A stretch of DNA of 64,000 nt from positions 101,068 to 165,067 of the forward strand of contig NZ_BMKE01000006.1 of NCBI RefSeq assembly GCF_014643915.1, given 5' to 3'. This document shows, one piece after another, positions 11,365 through 20,636 of the stretch. Under the pieces are notes generated by a model. That model did no database searches. It saw only the letters and a program-made list of their open reading frames with translations, and had not been told where the DNA came from. The stretch is from Oceanisphaera marina. GTDB lineage: Bacteria; Pseudomonadota; Gammaproteobacteria; Enterobacterales; Aeromonadaceae. The position numbers and the translations under genes were made by a program. The stretch's first letter is position 1; each line of letters begins with the position of its first letter.

Positions 11365-11692
11365 AGTGGTATACGCATTGCCCAACAAGCAAACCGTATT
11401 GAGTCTCAAAGTGCCCGAGGGCGAGCAGGTGCGGCAGGTCATTGAGCAGTCCGGTATTTTGCAGCAATATCCCGAAATAGATTTAGACAGCAATATGGTC
11501 GGTGTTTTTGGGCGACAGGTGAAGCTGGATCAGGTTTTGCTGAATGGAGACAGAATTGAAATTTACCGCCCCTTGCTTGCCGATCCAAAAGAAATTCGCC
11601 GTCGACGTGCCGAACAGGCAAAAGAAGAAGGGCGTGCAGACAAGGTAACGGGAGGGCGCCCCTCTGAAAACCGAACCAAACAAAAAAACTGA
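11345..11692 (+). CDS. rnfH: RnfH family ubiquitin-like protein
   Basis: A small beta-grasp (ubiquitin-like) protein of unknown biochemical role, usually paired with ratA. Core motifs are [29 protein letters not shown] and the end of the fold GDRIEIYRPLLADPKE. I choose the GTG start inside the end of ratA because the fold begins directly after it; no ATG is available there. At 115 residues it is longer than the roughly 96-residue E. coli protein, owing to a basic, probably disordered tail (RRRRAEQAKEEGRADK onward). Confidence 0.9.
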   Translation: MSLIQVEVVYALPNKQTVLSLKVPEGEQVRQVIEQSGILQQYPEIDLDSNMVGVFGRQVKLDQVLLNGDRIEIYRPLLADPKEIRRRRAEQAKEEGRADKVTGGRPSENRTKQKN

Positions 11693-11694
11693 TA

Positions 11695-11725
11695 ATGGCG
11701 ACCAGGCAGCAGCCATGGTCGCCAT
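11695..11725 (-). terminator. Hairpin between rnfH and bamE
   Basis: A 9-bp perfect stem, ATGGCGACC with GGTCGCCAT, lies between the convergent rnfH and bamE stop codons. Read on the minus strand it is followed within a few bases by a run of seven T residues, so it more likely ends bamE. Confidence 0.5.
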
Positions 11726-11731
11726 GTGCTA

Positions 11732-12070
11732 TCAAAGTCCCTGTGTAAACGCCGCAGGAGCCTGGTAATCACCACTGATAGAAACCAGTGCATCGTTACT
11801 GAAATCTAAAACAAGCTGTTTTTGTTCTACGTCACCGCGGCCGGGCTTGAAATAATAGAGATAAACCCAGCGGTCGTGATTGAAACTGTCCAGATTCATG
11901 GGATTACCCAGCAGGAAACGGACCTGCTCCTGGCTCATGCCCTGGCGAAGTTGCTCTACCTGTTTTGCTTCTATGTAGTTGCCTTGTGGAATGTCCACCT
12001 TGTAAACCAGACTGCAAGCGGTTAATGGTAGAGTAAACAACAAGGGTAAAATCAAGGTTTTGAGTTGCAT
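11732..12070 (-). CDS. bamE: Outer membrane assembly lipoprotein BamE
   Basis: A 112-residue lipoprotein subunit of the BAM complex that inserts beta-barrel proteins into the outer membrane. The N-terminus is a lipoprotein signal (MQLKTLILPLLFTLPLTAC), with Cys19 as the lipidated residue after processing. The conserved SmpA/OmlA core follows: QVEQLRQGMSQEQVRFLLGNP and the WVYLYYF strand. I start at MQLKTL because it gives a proper signal peptide; twelve extra upstream codons would bury it. Elsewhere bamE often lies beside recN. Here udp separates them. Confidence 0.94.
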   Translation of the reverse strand: MQLKTLILPLLFTLPLTACSLVYKVDIPQGNYIEAKQVEQLRQGMSQEQVRFLLGNPMNLDSFNHDRWVYLYYFKPGRGDVEQKQLVLDFSNDALVSISGDYQAPAAFTQGL

Positions 12071-12297
12071 ATGTGCATTATATCCTGTGTGACTTGCAGC
12101 CATCATAGCGGCTGGCGTCGGCCTTGTAAAAGCCGATACTCAGCTATTATCTCGGCTCGCATCTGGGTTGTGGAGTTGACTAATATGAATGCAATGGCAA
12201 TCTGACCCGTTAAGCACGGTGAGGTTCCGTGATGCAGGCCATCGCGCGTTGGCTATTTAATTCCCCCTTTTTTAATCTTGTTATTTGGGAGTCATCC

Positions 12298-13056
12298 ATG
12301 GCTAGACACGTTTTTCATTTAGGAATAACCGACGAGGATTTGCAAGGCGCCACACTTGCGATTATTCCGGGAGATCCCGAACGGGTAGTACGTATTGCCA
12401 GCCAACTGATTAATGCGCGACGGTTGGCAAGCAAGCGGGAGTTTACTTCCTGGCTGGGCGAGCTCGACGGAAAACCGGTTGTCGTCTGTTCTACCGGCAT
12501 TGGGGGCCCTTCTACATCGATTGCTGTCGAAGAGTTGGCGCAACTCGGGGTCAGGACTTTTTTACGTATTGGTACCACGGGTGCCATTCAGCCAGACATC
12601 AATGTTGGTGACATGATAGTGACTCAGGGAGCGGTGCGTCTGGATGGGGCCAGTGGTCATTTTGCGCCGTTGGCGTTTCCCGCCGTGGCCAATTTTGACT
12701 GTAGTTGTGCCTTGGTGGATGCGGCACGAGAGCTGGGCCTTAGCCCCCGTGTAGGGATTACGGCGTCGTCGGACACCTTTTATCCGGGCCAGGAGCGTTA
12801 CGACACCTATTCAGCCCACGTGCCTCGCCACTTACAGGGCAGCATGAAAGAATGGCAGTCGTTGGGCGTACTGAATTACGAAATGGAATCGGCGACCCTG
12901 TTTACCATGTGTGCCAGTCTTGGTTTGAAGGCGGGGTGTGTTGCCGGGGTCATTGTAAACCGTACCCAGCAAGAAATTCCTGATGAAGTAACGATGCAAA
13001 ATGCCGAACAGCAGGCCATTGATATTGTTATCGGTGCCGCCCGGCGTCTGGTTTAG
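12298..13056 (+). CDS. udp: Uridine phosphorylase
   Basis: Cytoplasmic pyrimidine salvage enzyme: uridine plus phosphate gives uracil and ribose-1-phosphate. The 252-residue length matches E. coli Udp (253). Motifs of the nucleoside phosphorylase family are GDPERV near residue 24, [16 protein letters not shown] around 68-83 with IGTTGAIQ after it, and the nucleoside-binding [11 protein letters not shown] near 195-205. The start MARHVFHLG has GGGAG a few bases upstream; the frame extends 23 codons further but with unrelated sequence. It diverges from bamE and converges with recN. Confidence 0.95.
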   Translation: MARHVFHLGITDEDLQGATLAIIPGDPERVVRIASQLINARRLASKREFTSWLGELDGKPVVVCSTGIGGPSTSIAVEELAQLGVRTFLRIGTTGAIQPDINVGDMIVTQGAVRLDGASGHFAPLAFPAVANFDCSCALVDAARELGLSPRVGITASSDTFYPGQERYDTYSAHVPRHLQGSMKEWQSLGVLNYEMESATLFTMCASLGLKAGCVAGVIVNRTQQEIPDEVTMQNAEQQAIDIVIGAARRLV

Positions 13057-13069
13057 AATCTTTTAAATG

Positions 13070-13099
13070 TAATTGGCCCAGTAGACGCTGGGCCAATTA
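13070..13099. terminator. Bidirectional terminator between udp and recN
   Basis: An 11-bp stem, AATTGGCCCAG with CTGGGCCAATT, and a 6-base loop lie between the convergent udp and recN genes. The T tracts are short on both sides, so efficiency is uncertain. Confidence 0.65.
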
Positions 13100-13107
13100 T
13101 GGACGCG

Positions 13108-14778
13108 TTACGCTTCACTCACCAACAATTCCCGGGCATTGGCCAGTGTGTTCTCGGTAATTTTATTACCGCCCAGCAAGCGGGCCAGTTCTTGTAGCCG
13201 ACAGTTCTCATCCAGTTCTTGCATGCGGGTTTGCGTGTCATTTCCGGCACTGTCTTTGCTGACAAAGTAATGTTGATGACCATTGCCAGCAACCTGGGGT
13301 AGATGGGTGATCACCAATACCTGGGTCGAATCTCCCAGTTGTCGCAACAGCTTGCCGACGACCGCCGCCGTTGGTCCGCTGACACCCACGTCGACTTCGT
13401 CGAAGATCAAGGTCGGGGTTTCAACCTTTTGTGCCGTAATGACCTGAATGGCGAGACTGATACGGGACAGCTCACCGCCCGAGGCCACCTTGGCCAATGA
13501 GCTCATTGGTTGACCCGGGTTGGTGCTCACCAAAAACTCGACTTTGTCTATGCCCAGAGGTGAGTAGCCGGCGGTTTGATCTGGCGTCACTGTTATCTCA
13601 AACCGTCCATGCTCCATGCTGAGCTGGTGCAGGCTGTCAGTAATTTGCTGATTGAGAGAGTGGGCGTAACGCTGCCTGCTTTGGCTAAGCCGCTCGGCCG
13701 CCAGCAAAAACTGTTCTTTGGCCTGTTCTACTTCTTCTGCCAGTTCTTGAAGGCGGCTGTCATTGTGATCCATATCGGCAAGCTGGGTGCCAATCTGTTG
13801 ATGAAAGCCATGCAGTTCCGTCGGTAATACATGATGCTTGCGTGCCAGCTCCATGACCTTTGCCATGCGTGACTCCACTTCATGCAGGCGCTCGGGGTCG
13901 AGTTCCAGGCGATCCAGATAACGACTCAATTCACCATGGCCTTCTTCCAGCTGAATCATGCTGCTTTCTATCATTTCCTGTACGGGTGCCAAGCGTGGGT
14001 CCATTTGACACAGCTCGGTCACCACTTTTAATCCGTGGCGGATTTGTTGCAAGGCATTACTTTCTTCGCCATCGGCCAATACATTCAGGGCCAATTGGCA
14101 GTCATTCAATAATTCGGCACCGTTTGCCAGCCGGGTATGCTCTGCCTCAAGGGTAGGAAACTCGTCGGCCTCGAGCGCGAGCTCGTCCAGTTCGGCAACC
14201 TGATATTCCAGTAATTGGCGTTGCGCCTGCCACTGGGCCTGATCGCTTTGCAGTTGCTTACGTTCGTTGGTGAGCTGACGCCACTGTTGATAATGCTTGC
14301 TTGTCTTCTGCATCAGCTGGTGATGGCCGGCGTAGGCATCCAGTAAGCCACGCTGATAATCGGTCTTCTGCAATGCCTGGTGAGCATGTTGACCATGAAT
14401 GTTGATTAATAATGCTCCCAGAGATTTCAACTGGGACAGCGGGACGGGAGTGCCATTGATGTAGCCACGAGAACGACCTTCACGGCTCAGGGTACGGCGC
14501 AGTATACATTCGCCTTGTTCGTCCAGCTCCTGTTCGCTCAACCATGCTTTAACCCGAGGCAACTTGTCGATGCGAAAACGGGCGCTGATGTCGGCTTTAT
14601 CGGCACCGGGTCTGACGGTATCGGCATCGGCTCGTTCGCCCAGAGCCAGGGCAAGGGCGTCGATTGCGATGGATTTACCGGCACCGGTTTCGCCGGTAAT
14701 ACTGGTCATGCCAGAACGCAAATCCAACTCAAGAAAAGAGACGATGGCAAAATTGTTGATGGTGAGCTGAAGCAACAT
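13108..14778 (-). CDS. recN: DNA repair protein RecN
   Basis: A 556-residue SMC-like ATPase for double-strand break repair that loads on DNA and holds broken ends or sister chromatids together. Walker A is GETGAGKS near residue 30. A long coiled coil occupies about 165-365. The ABC signature KVASGGELSRISLAIQ and Walker B PTLIFDEVDVGVSG follow near 430-470. The start MLLQLTINNFAIV matches the family; 37 further open codons upstream overlap the promoter and are not used. Two SOS boxes lie just upstream, so induction by LexA cleavage is expected. nadK lies upstream on the same strand. Confidence 0.97.
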   Translation of the reverse strand: MLLQLTINNFAIVSFLELDLRSGMTSITGETGAGKSIAIDALALALGERADADTVRPGADKADISARFRIDKLPRVKAWLSEQELDEQGECILRRTLSREGRSRGYINGTPVPLSQLKSLGALLINIHGQHAHQALQKTDYQRGLLDAYAGHHQLMQKTSKHYQQWRQLTNERKQLQSDQAQWQAQRQLLEYQVAELDELALEADEFPTLEAEHTRLANGAELLNDCQLALNVLADGEESNALQQIRHGLKVVTELCQMDPRLAPVQEMIESSMIQLEEGHGELSRYLDRLELDPERLHEVESRMAKVMELARKHHVLPTELHGFHQQIGTQLADMDHNDSRLQELAEEVEQAKEQFLLAAERLSQSRQRYAHSLNQQITDSLHQLSMEHGRFEITVTPDQTAGYSPLGIDKVEFLVSTNPGQPMSSLAKVASGGELSRISLAIQVITAQKVETPTLIFDEVDVGVSGPTAAVVGKLLRQLGDSTQVLVITHLPQVAGNGHQHYFVSKDSAGNDTQTRMQELDENCRLQELARLLGGNKITENTLANARELLVSEA

Positions 14779-14801
14779 GGTGGAACCCCTGCACAAAGAG
14801 A

Positions 14802-14845
14802 TACTGTTTATAAAAACAGTATACTGTGGTTTTGTACAGTGGCAA
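14802..14845 (-). promoter_or_regulatory. recN promoter with two adjacent LexA boxes
   Basis: Two 20-bp SOS boxes abut at 14802-14821 and 14822-14841. Both match CTGT-N8-ACAG exactly; the gene-proximal one is the fuller TACTG...CAGTA palindrome. On the minus strand a promoter reads TTGCCA (14845-14840), 16 bases, TATACT (14823-14818). One box therefore covers the spacer and the other the transcription start. Centres lie 20 bp apart, about two helical turns, so two LexA dimers could bind the same face. Confidence 0.88.
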
Positions 14846-14980
14846 GAATAAAGTGCAGGGCGAAAACAAAGCGGTACTATGTACGACAAAGGTACGACAA
14901 AGAAAACAGCCGAGCTTTAAGACGCGTAAGATGTAAAGAGGAAAAGCCACAAAGCCCTTCCTGATCCGTGCCTCAAGGAG

Positions 14981-15865
14981 TTAAAACAGCTTGCTACCCC
15001 AGCCCAGCTTGCTGCGCAAGACTTCAAAATAGTTGTGGCCGCGGGGATGCAGTAACTTCAGCTTGTGCGGGCTCTTGTTGATATGAATCTCGTCACCCGG
15101 CTGTACCGCGAGCGACACATGACCGTCGCAGCTGATCAGCATTTGTCCGGTTTTATTGTTGGGTGACAGCACCATTTTAATGTGAGAATCGGCGTCGATA
15201 ACAATGGGCCGGCAACTCAGGGTGTGCGGAAACATCGGCACCAGCGTAATGGCGTTCAGGTTGGGCGTTACAATGGGGCCGCCGGCAGACAGCGAGTAGG
15301 CGGTAGAGCCGGTGGGCGTGGCGACAATCATGCCATCGGCACGTTGGCTATACATGAAGTGGCCATTGATATAGACCTCAAACTCGATCATGTGGGCGAT
15401 TTTACCCGGATGTAATACTGCCTCGTTCATGGCGGTGTTGCTGGCCTTGAGCTGGCCGTGTCTATGTACTTGTGCCTCGAGTAGAAAACGGTGCTCGGCT
15501 TGATAGTCTCCGGCAAGCAAGCGCTCAAGGGGTTGTTCAAAGCTGTCGGGTGACAAATCCGTTAAAAAGCCCAGGTTACCCCGGTTAACGCCGACCACGG
15601 CTACATCGAAGCGGGCCAGCACGCGAGCGGCACCCAGCATATTGCCATCCCCACCTACGACGATGGCCAGATCGGCCCTTTCGCCGAGTTCAACCATTTC
15701 CAGCAGCTCAACATCCTCAAGCCCGAGCTGCTCGCCGACGCGACGCTCTATCACCACATTCAGACCCAGAGCGGCAATGTGCTTGTACAGGGCAACCAGC
15801 GTTTGGTTGGCGCCTTCGTGATCGGGTTTGCCGATGAGGGCTATGGTATTAAATTCGGTATCCAT
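14981..15865 (-). CDS. nadK: NAD kinase
   Basis: Phosphorylates NAD to NADP using ATP, the only route to NADP in most bacteria. The 294-residue product matches the 292 residues of E. coli. Visible motifs are [14 protein letters not shown] near residue 70-83 (GGDG, catalytic Asp), [10 protein letters not shown], the NE pair in MNEAVLHPG, and [18 protein letters not shown] start at [14 protein letters not shown]; 15 upstream codons are open but non-conserved. It diverges from grpE with about 190 bases between, a common pairing. Confidence 0.96.
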   Translation of the reverse strand: MDTEFNTIALIGKPDHEGANQTLVALYKHIAALGLNVVIERRVGEQLGLEDVELLEMVELGERADLAIVVGGDGNMLGAARVLARFDVAVVGVNRGNLGFLTDLSPDSFEQPLERLLAGDYQAEHRFLLEAQVHRHGQLKASNTAMNEAVLHPGKIAHMIEFEVYINGHFMYSQRADGMIVATPTGSTAYSLSAGGPIVTPNLNAITLVPMFPHTLSCRPIVIDADSHIKMVLSPNNKTGQMLISCDGHVSLAVQPGDEIHINKSPHKLKLLHPRGHNYFEVLRSKLGWGSKLF

Positions 15866-15994
15866 CGATATATAGACCTGGCTGAGAGATGAGATAGGCA
15901 AGGCGGTCATCTATTCTCTGACCGAGTAATGCCTCATTCTAATTAACCCAGTGCTTGAGTGCCACCAAGTGAACAAGAATCGTAAAAATATTCT

Positions 15995-16024
15995 CTTGAA
16001 ATTTGAACCGGGGCCCCCATATAA
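15995..16024 (+). promoter_or_regulatory. Sigma-32 heat-shock promoter for grpE
   Basis: CTTGAA(A), 13 bases, then CCCCATATAA match the E. coli RpoH consensus very closely. The start site would fall about 30 bases before the grpE ATG. Confidence 0.88.
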
Positions 16025-16057
16025 GCTGCAAGCTAGCAAATATAACTGGGAGACAAC

Positions 16058-16666
16058 ATGAGCGACAAACAACATCAGGTTGATACAGAACAGGCTGCCG
16101 AGCAAGAGCCGCTGACCGTAGACACACATGACGAGGCGTCTGCAGAGGCCGAACAGCCTCAGTCGGATGCCGCTTATGTCGCTGAGCTGGAACAACAGCT
16201 GGCGGAGGCCACCAATCGCGCCCAGGCAGAAAAAGACAATGCCCTGCGCGCCCTGGCCGAAATGGAAAACCTGCGTCGTCGCGCCGCACAGGATGTAGAG
16301 AAGGCACAAAAATTTGCCCTGGAAAAATTTGCAGGCGAATTGTTGCCCGTTATCGACAGCCTGGAACGCGCGTTAGAGCATACCGATAAAGAAAGTGACG
16401 CCTTTCAGGCCGTGTATGAAGGGGTAGAGTTAACACTCAAGTCCTTGCTATCCACGGTTGAGAAGTTTGGCGTGTTGCAGATAGACCCAACGGGGACGCC
16501 GTTCGACCCAAACAAGCACCAGGCGCTGAGTATGGTAGAAAGCGACGAGGTTGCACCTAACTCGGTTGTGTCCGTCATGATGAAAGGCTACGAGCTGAAT
16601 GGCCGGATCTTGCGTCCTGCCATGGTGATGGTCGCCAAAGGGCCTGCCATAGACACTCAGGCTTAA
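16058..16666 (+). CDS. grpE: Nucleotide exchange factor GrpE
   Basis: Cytoplasmic cochaperone that releases ADP from DnaK. The 202-residue protein has an acidic, disordered N-terminus (about 1-40), a long helix for dimerisation (about 45-100, with [16 protein letters not shown]) and a C-terminal beta domain with the signature [14 protein letters not shown] and [26 protein letters not shown] ribosome site precedes the ATG. It lies 140 bases upstream of dnaK, and each has its own heat-shock promoter. Confidence 0.96.
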   Translation: MSDKQHQVDTEQAAEQEPLTVDTHDEASAEAEQPQSDAAYVAELEQQLAEATNRAQAEKDNALRALAEMENLRRRAAQDVEKAQKFALEKFAGELLPVIDSLERALEHTDKESDAFQAVYEGVELTLKSLLSTVEKFGVLQIDPTGTPFDPNKHQALSMVESDEVAPNSVVSVMMKGYELNGRILRPAMVMVAKGPAIDTQA

Positions 16667-16716
16667 GAGACTCACGCGTAAAAGTTCGACTTTTATGTAA
16701 AAAATGTGAGCCATGC

Positions 16717-16746
16717 CTTGAAAGTCATCACTGGCAGCCACATATA
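16717..16746 (+). promoter_or_regulatory. Sigma-32 heat-shock promoter for dnaK
   Basis: CTTGAAA, 14 bases, then CCACATATA agree with the RpoH consensus except for one base in the -10 CCCC. A perfect 7-bp inverted repeat (TAAAAGT, TCG loop, ACTTTTA) lies just upstream at 16679-16695, at the 3' end of grpE, and may slow read-through. Confidence 0.78.
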
Positions 16747-16806
16747 GAACGTAAAGCAAAATACACACTGCTTACTGTTTAATTCAAGATATTGAGAGAG
16801 GATTTC

Positions 16807-18735
16807 ATGGGTAGAATCATCGGCATCGATTTGGGTACCACTAACTCTTGCGTGGCTATTCTGGACGGAGATACTCCACGAGTAATAGAAAACGCCGAGG
16901 GTACTCGTACTACTCCTTCCATCATTGCATATGCTGATGATGGCGAAACTCTGGTAGGCCAGCCTGCCAAGCGTCAGGCGGTGACTAACCCGCACAACAC
17001 TCTGTTCGCCATCAAGCGTCTGATTGGTCGCCGTTTTGAAGACGAAGAAGTTCAGCGTGATATTCAACTCATGCCGTTCAAAATTGTTAAGGCCGACAAC
17101 GGTGATGCCTGGGTAGAAGCCAAAGACAAGAAAATGGCTCCCCCACAGGTGTCTGCCGAAGTATTGAAGAAAATGAAGAAAACCGCCGAAGACTATCTGG
17201 GCGAACCGGTAACAGAAGCGGTTATTACCGTACCGGCCTACTTCAACGATGCTCAGCGTCAGGCAACCAAAGACGCCGGCCGTATTGCCGGTCTGGACGT
17301 AAAGCGCATTATCAACGAGCCAACGGCGGCTGCGTTTGCCTACGGTGTTAACAAGGCTCAGGGCGACCGCAAGGTAGCGGTATACGATCTGGGTGGTGGT
17401 ACTTTCGATATTTCCATTATCGAAATCGATGATATGGATGGTGAAAAAACCTTCGAAGTACTGGCAACCAATGGTGACACCCACCTGGGTGGCGAAGACT
17501 TCGATAACCGCCTGATCGGTTATCTGGTAGATGAATTCAAGCGCGAGCAGGGCTTCGATCTGCGTCAGGACATGCTGGCACTGCAGCGTTTGAAAGAAGC
17601 AGCCGAAAAAGCCAAGTGCGAGCTGTCTTCTGCACAACAGACCGAAGTCAACCTGCCGTACATTACTGCCGATGCATCAGGCCCGAAACACCTGAACATC
17701 AAGCTGACCCGCGCCAAGCTGGAGTCACTGGTAGACGATATGGTGAAGAAGTCCCTGGAGCCGGTGAAAACCGCCCTGAAAGACGCCGGTCTGTCTGTAT
17801 CCGATATTGATGATGTGATCTTGGTGGGCGGACAAACCCGCATGCCACTGGTACAAAAAGCAGTAAGCGACTTCTTTGGTCAAGAGCCACGCAAAGACGT
17901 TAACCCCGACGAAGCGGTTGCCGTAGGCGCTGCCATTCAGGGTGCGGTATTGTCTGGCGACAAGACCGACGTTCTGCTGTTGGACGTAACCCCTCTGTCT
18001 TTGGGTATCGAGACCATGGGTGGCGTGATGACGGCGCTGATTGAGAAAAACACCACCATTCCAACGCGCAAGTCTCAGACGTTCTCGACTGCAGACGACA
18101 ATCAGGCGGCCGTGACTATTCACGTGCTGCAAGGTGAGCGCAAGCGCTCTGGCGACAACAAGTCGCTGGGCCAGTTCAATCTGGAAGGTATTCGTCCGGC
18201 ACCTCGTGGCTTGCCACAAATCGAAGTCACCTTCGATTTGGATGCTGACGGCATTCTGCACGTGTCTGCCGCCGATAAAGACACGGGTAAAGAGCAAAAA
18301 ATCACTATCAAGGCCTCTTCCGGTTTGAGTGAAGAAGAAGTGGAAGCCATGGTACGTGCCGCCGAAGCCAACGCCGAAGACGACAAGAAGTTCGAAGAGC
18401 TGGTTGGCGCTCGTAACCAGGCTGATGGTCTGGTGCATGCGACTCGCAAGCAGTTGGAAGAAGCTGGCGATGCCCTGGCTGCCGACGATAAAACCGCTAT
18501 TGAAACGGCGCTGACCGAGCTGGAAACTGCCGCTCGTGGTGAAGACAAAGCCGACATTGAAGCCAAGCAGCAAACGTTGATGGAAGTGTCACAAAAGCTG
18601 ATGGAAGTGGCTCAGGCCAAGGCCCAGGCTGATGCTTCACAAGCGGCTGGTAGCGAGTCACAAGACGCGTCAGCCAAGGGCGACGATGATGTGGTTGATG
18701 CCGAGTTTGAAGAAGTTAAAGACGACAAAAAGTAA
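16807..18735 (+). CDS. dnaK: Molecular chaperone DnaK (Hsp70)
   Basis: ATP-driven chaperone of 642 residues (E. coli 638). The N-terminal actin-like ATPase (about 1-385) shows [27 protein letters not shown] and [11 protein letters not shown]. The conserved linker [16 protein letters not shown] precedes the substrate-binding domain and helical lid. The C-terminus is acidic and ends [15 protein letters not shown], the DnaJ-contacting EEVxD-type tail. The start is the ATG giving [10 protein letters not shown], behind a GAGAGGA site; five open upstream codons are not used. It is followed by dnaJ after an attenuator-like hairpin. Confidence 0.98.
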   Translation: MGRIIGIDLGTTNSCVAILDGDTPRVIENAEGTRTTPSIIAYADDGETLVGQPAKRQAVTNPHNTLFAIKRLIGRRFEDEEVQRDIQLMPFKIVKADNGDAWVEAKDKKMAPPQVSAEVLKKMKKTAEDYLGEPVTEAVITVPAYFNDAQRQATKDAGRIAGLDVKRIINEPTAAAFAYGVNKAQGDRKVAVYDLGGGTFDISIIEIDDMDGEKTFEVLATNGDTHLGGEDFDNRLIGYLVDEFKREQGFDLRQDMLALQRLKEAAEKAKCELSSAQQTEVNLPYITADASGPKHLNIKLTRAKLESLVDDMVKKSLEPVKTALKDAGLSVSDIDDVILVGGQTRMPLVQKAVSDFFGQEPRKDVNPDEAVAVGAAIQGAVLSGDKTDVLLLDVTPLSLGIETMGGVMTALIEKNTTIPTRKSQTFSTADDNQAAVTIHVLQGERKRSGDNKSLGQFNLEGIRPAPRGLPQIEVTFDLDADGILHVSAADKDTGKEQKITIKASSGLSEEEVEAMVRAAEANAEDDKKFEELVGARNQADGLVHATRKQLEEAGDALAADDKTAIETALTELETAARGEDKADIEAKQQTLMEVSQKLMEVAQAKAQADASQAAGSESQDASAKGDDDVVDAEFEEVKDDKK

Positions 18736-18764
18736 GCTAAACCCAGCGTATTAACGCGCACAGT

Positions 18765-18790
18765 GCGGGCGTTGGGATTCCAACGCCCGC
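18765..18790 (+). terminator. Partial terminator between dnaK and dnaJ
   Basis: An 11-bp perfect GC-rich stem (GCGGGCGTTGG with CCAACGCCCGC, GATT loop) is followed by CTTTGTATT, a weak T tract. Such hairpins lower dnaJ expression relative to dnaK or mark RNA processing. Read-through is needed because I see no other dnaJ promoter. Confidence 0.7.
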
Positions 18791-18826
18791 CTTTGTATTA
18801 ACAGGACTCAGGTAAGTAATCAGCCT

Positions 18827-19960
18827 ATGTCAAAACGAGATTATTATGAAGTGCTTGGCGTCGCCAAAGACGCCGACGAGCGCGAGATAAAAAAAGCTTA
18901 TAAGCGGATGGCGATGAAATATCATCCCGACCGTAATAAGACAGATGCTGACGCCGGCGATAAGTTCAAAGAAGCCTCCGAGGCCTACGAAGTATTGACC
19001 GATGCGCAAAAGCGCGCCGCCTATGATCAGTTTGGTCATGATGCGGTAAACGGTCAGCAGGGCGGTCATGGCTTTGGCGGTGGCGGCGCCGACTTTGGCG
19101 ATATTTTTGGCGATGTATTCGGCGATATCTTCGGTGGCGGTCAGCGTCGTCAGCAGCGCTCGGCCCGTGGGTCTGACTTGCGCTATAACATGGAGCTGAC
19201 GCTGGAAGAAGCCGTGCGGGGCGTGACCAAAGAGATCAAGGTACCCACGCTGGTAGGGTGTGATGTCTGTGATGGCAGTGGTGCAAAAGCGGGCACTAAA
19301 GCCAGCACCTGCTCTACCTGTCATGGGCACGGCCAGGTGCAAATGCGCCAGGGTTTCTTCACCGTGCAGCAGCCTTGCCCGCATTGTCGTGGTAAAGGCA
19401 AGATCATTACCGATCCGTGCCACAAGTGTCATGGTGAAGGTCGTTATCAAAAAACCAAGACACTGTCGGTGAAAATTCCGGCAGGCGTGGATACCGGCGA
19501 TCGCATCCGTCTATCCGGCGAAGGCGAAGCCGGAGAAGCGGGCGCGCCGGCCGGCGATTTGTATGTACAGATGCACGTACGCGACCATGAAATTTTTGTT
19601 CGCGACGGTAATAATCTGTATTGCGAAGTACCGATTGGCTTTACTGCCGCCGCCTTGGGTGGCGAGGTAGAAGTGCCAACGCTGGACGGGCGGGTCAAGC
19701 TGAAAATTCCGGCTGAAACTCAAACCGGGCGTATGTTCCGCCTCAAGGGCAAAGGGGTGCGTTCGGCTCGTAATGGCCAAACAGGCGATTTGGTATGCAA
19801 AGCGTATATTGAAACACCCGTCAGCCTGACCGAGGAGCAAAAAGCATTATTGCGTCAACTTGAAGATTCTTGTGGTGGTGTGGCGGCGAACAAGCATCAA
19901 CCCAAGACCGAAGGTTTTCTCAAGGGCGTTAAACGCTTCTTCGACGATTTGACCCGCTAA
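18827..19960 (+). CDS. dnaJ: Chaperone protein DnaJ (Hsp40)
   Basis: Cochaperone that delivers substrates to DnaK and stimulates its ATPase. The 377-residue protein has a J domain (about 1-70) with the HPD motif in YHPDRNK, a Gly/Phe-rich linker ([18 protein letters not shown]), a zinc-finger domain with four CxxCxGxG repeats ([32 protein letters not shown]), and C-terminal substrate-binding beta domains. All key residues are intact. It is the third gene of the grpE-dnaK-dnaJ heat-shock set. Confidence 0.98.
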   Translation: MSKRDYYEVLGVAKDADEREIKKAYKRMAMKYHPDRNKTDADAGDKFKEASEAYEVLTDAQKRAAYDQFGHDAVNGQQGGHGFGGGGADFGDIFGDVFGDIFGGGQRRQQRSARGSDLRYNMELTLEEAVRGVTKEIKVPTLVGCDVCDGSGAKAGTKASTCSTCHGHGQVQMRQGFFTVQQPCPHCRGKGKIITDPCHKCHGEGRYQKTKTLSVKIPAGVDTGDRIRLSGEGEAGEAGAPAGDLYVQMHVRDHEIFVRDGNNLYCEVPIGFTAAALGGEVEVPTLDGRVKLKIPAETQTGRMFRLKGKGVRSARNGQTGDLVCKAYIETPVSLTEEQKALLRQLEDSCGGVAANKHQPKTEGFLKGVKRFFDDLTR

Positions 19961-20016
19961 GTCGGCTGTATTAATCTGGGTCGACCATGTCACAGCCCAG
20001 CGGCTGACGCGAAATG

Positions 20017-20066
20017 TATAATATGAGCCCTGTGCCGATGTTCGGCAGGGCTCTTGTTGTTTTATT
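20017..20066 (+). promoter_or_regulatory. greA leader: -10 element overlapping an intrinsic terminator
   Basis: A perfect TATAAT (20017-20022) is followed directly by a strong hairpin, GAGCCCTG...CAGGGCTC with an inner CCGA/TCGG (20025-20053), then TTGTTGTTTTATT. Transcripts from this promoter would start in or just before the stem and could end at once, leaving a very short RNA. E. coli greA has a comparable leader terminator that yields the GraL RNAs. I found no good -35 element. Confidence 0.6.
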
Positions 20067-20091
20067 GTCTGAAAGGAACTGGGTTTTCATT

Positions 20092-20568
20092 ATGGCACAA
20101 ACTCCTATGACTGTTCGTGGTGCACAGCAACTGCGAGAAGAACTGGATCACCTCAAGTCGGTGTTACGTCCACAAATTATTGCCTCCATCGCCGATGCGC
20201 GCGAGCACGGTGATTTGAAAGAAAATGCCGAATATCACGCCGCGCGTGAAGAGCAGGGTTTTTGCGAGGGACGCATCCAGGAAATTGAAGCCAAGCTTTC
20301 CAATGCCCAGGTAATAGATGTGACCAAGCTGCCGAATAACGGCAAGGTTATCTTTGGTGCAACGGTAGAGTTGTTCAAGGTGGATGACGAAAAAGAAATC
20401 ACTTATCAAATCGTGGGTGATGACGAAGCAAACATCAAAGCCAACATGATCTCGGTCAATTCGCCCATTGCTCGCGCACTCATCGGCAAGGAAGTAGACG
20501 ATGTCGCTGTAGTAAAGACGCCGGGCGGCGAAGTGGAATACGAAGTTATCAAGGTGCAGTACCTGTAA
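20092..20568 (+). CDS. greA: Transcription elongation factor GreA
   Basis: Binds the secondary channel of RNA polymerase and stimulates cleavage of backtracked RNA. The 158-residue protein has the N-terminal coiled coil (about 1-75) with the acidic tip in [18 protein letters not shown]. It ends in an FKBP-like domain ([19 protein letters not shown], then [14 protein letters not shown]). I start at [14 protein letters not shown]; the frame is open 26 codons further, but that part is the leader hairpin. It is monocistronic here, between dnaJ and a convergent PilZ-like gene. Confidence 0.97.
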   Translation: MAQTPMTVRGAQQLREELDHLKSVLRPQIIASIADAREHGDLKENAEYHAAREEQGFCEGRIQEIEAKLSNAQVIDVTKLPNNGKVIFGATVELFKVDDEKEITYQIVGDDEANIKANMISVNSPIARALIGKEVDDVAVVKTPGGEVEYEVIKVQYL

Positions 20569-20601
20569 GCTCTGCTCCAGCAGTAAGCTTTACCGGTTAC
20601 T

Positions 20602-20636
20602 CAAACAGCAGGCGCTACGGCTCCTGCTGTTTGTTT
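20602..20636 (+). terminator. Terminator of greA
   Basis: CAAACAGCAGG and CCTGCTGTTTG pair across a 10-base loop, then TTTATT follows. The right-hand part overlaps the last codons of the convergent PilZ-like gene. Confidence 0.75.

Noticed and set aside
10915-11692. ratA-rnfH as a toxin-antitoxin module
   Set aside because: Although RatA was once called a toxin, the pair is a conserved housekeeping neighbour of smpB and the sequence gives no sign of a mobile addiction system.
16693-17637. 314-codon open frame antisense to dnaK
   Set aside because: Same explanation: a low-complexity hydrophobic shadow of dnaK with no family features.
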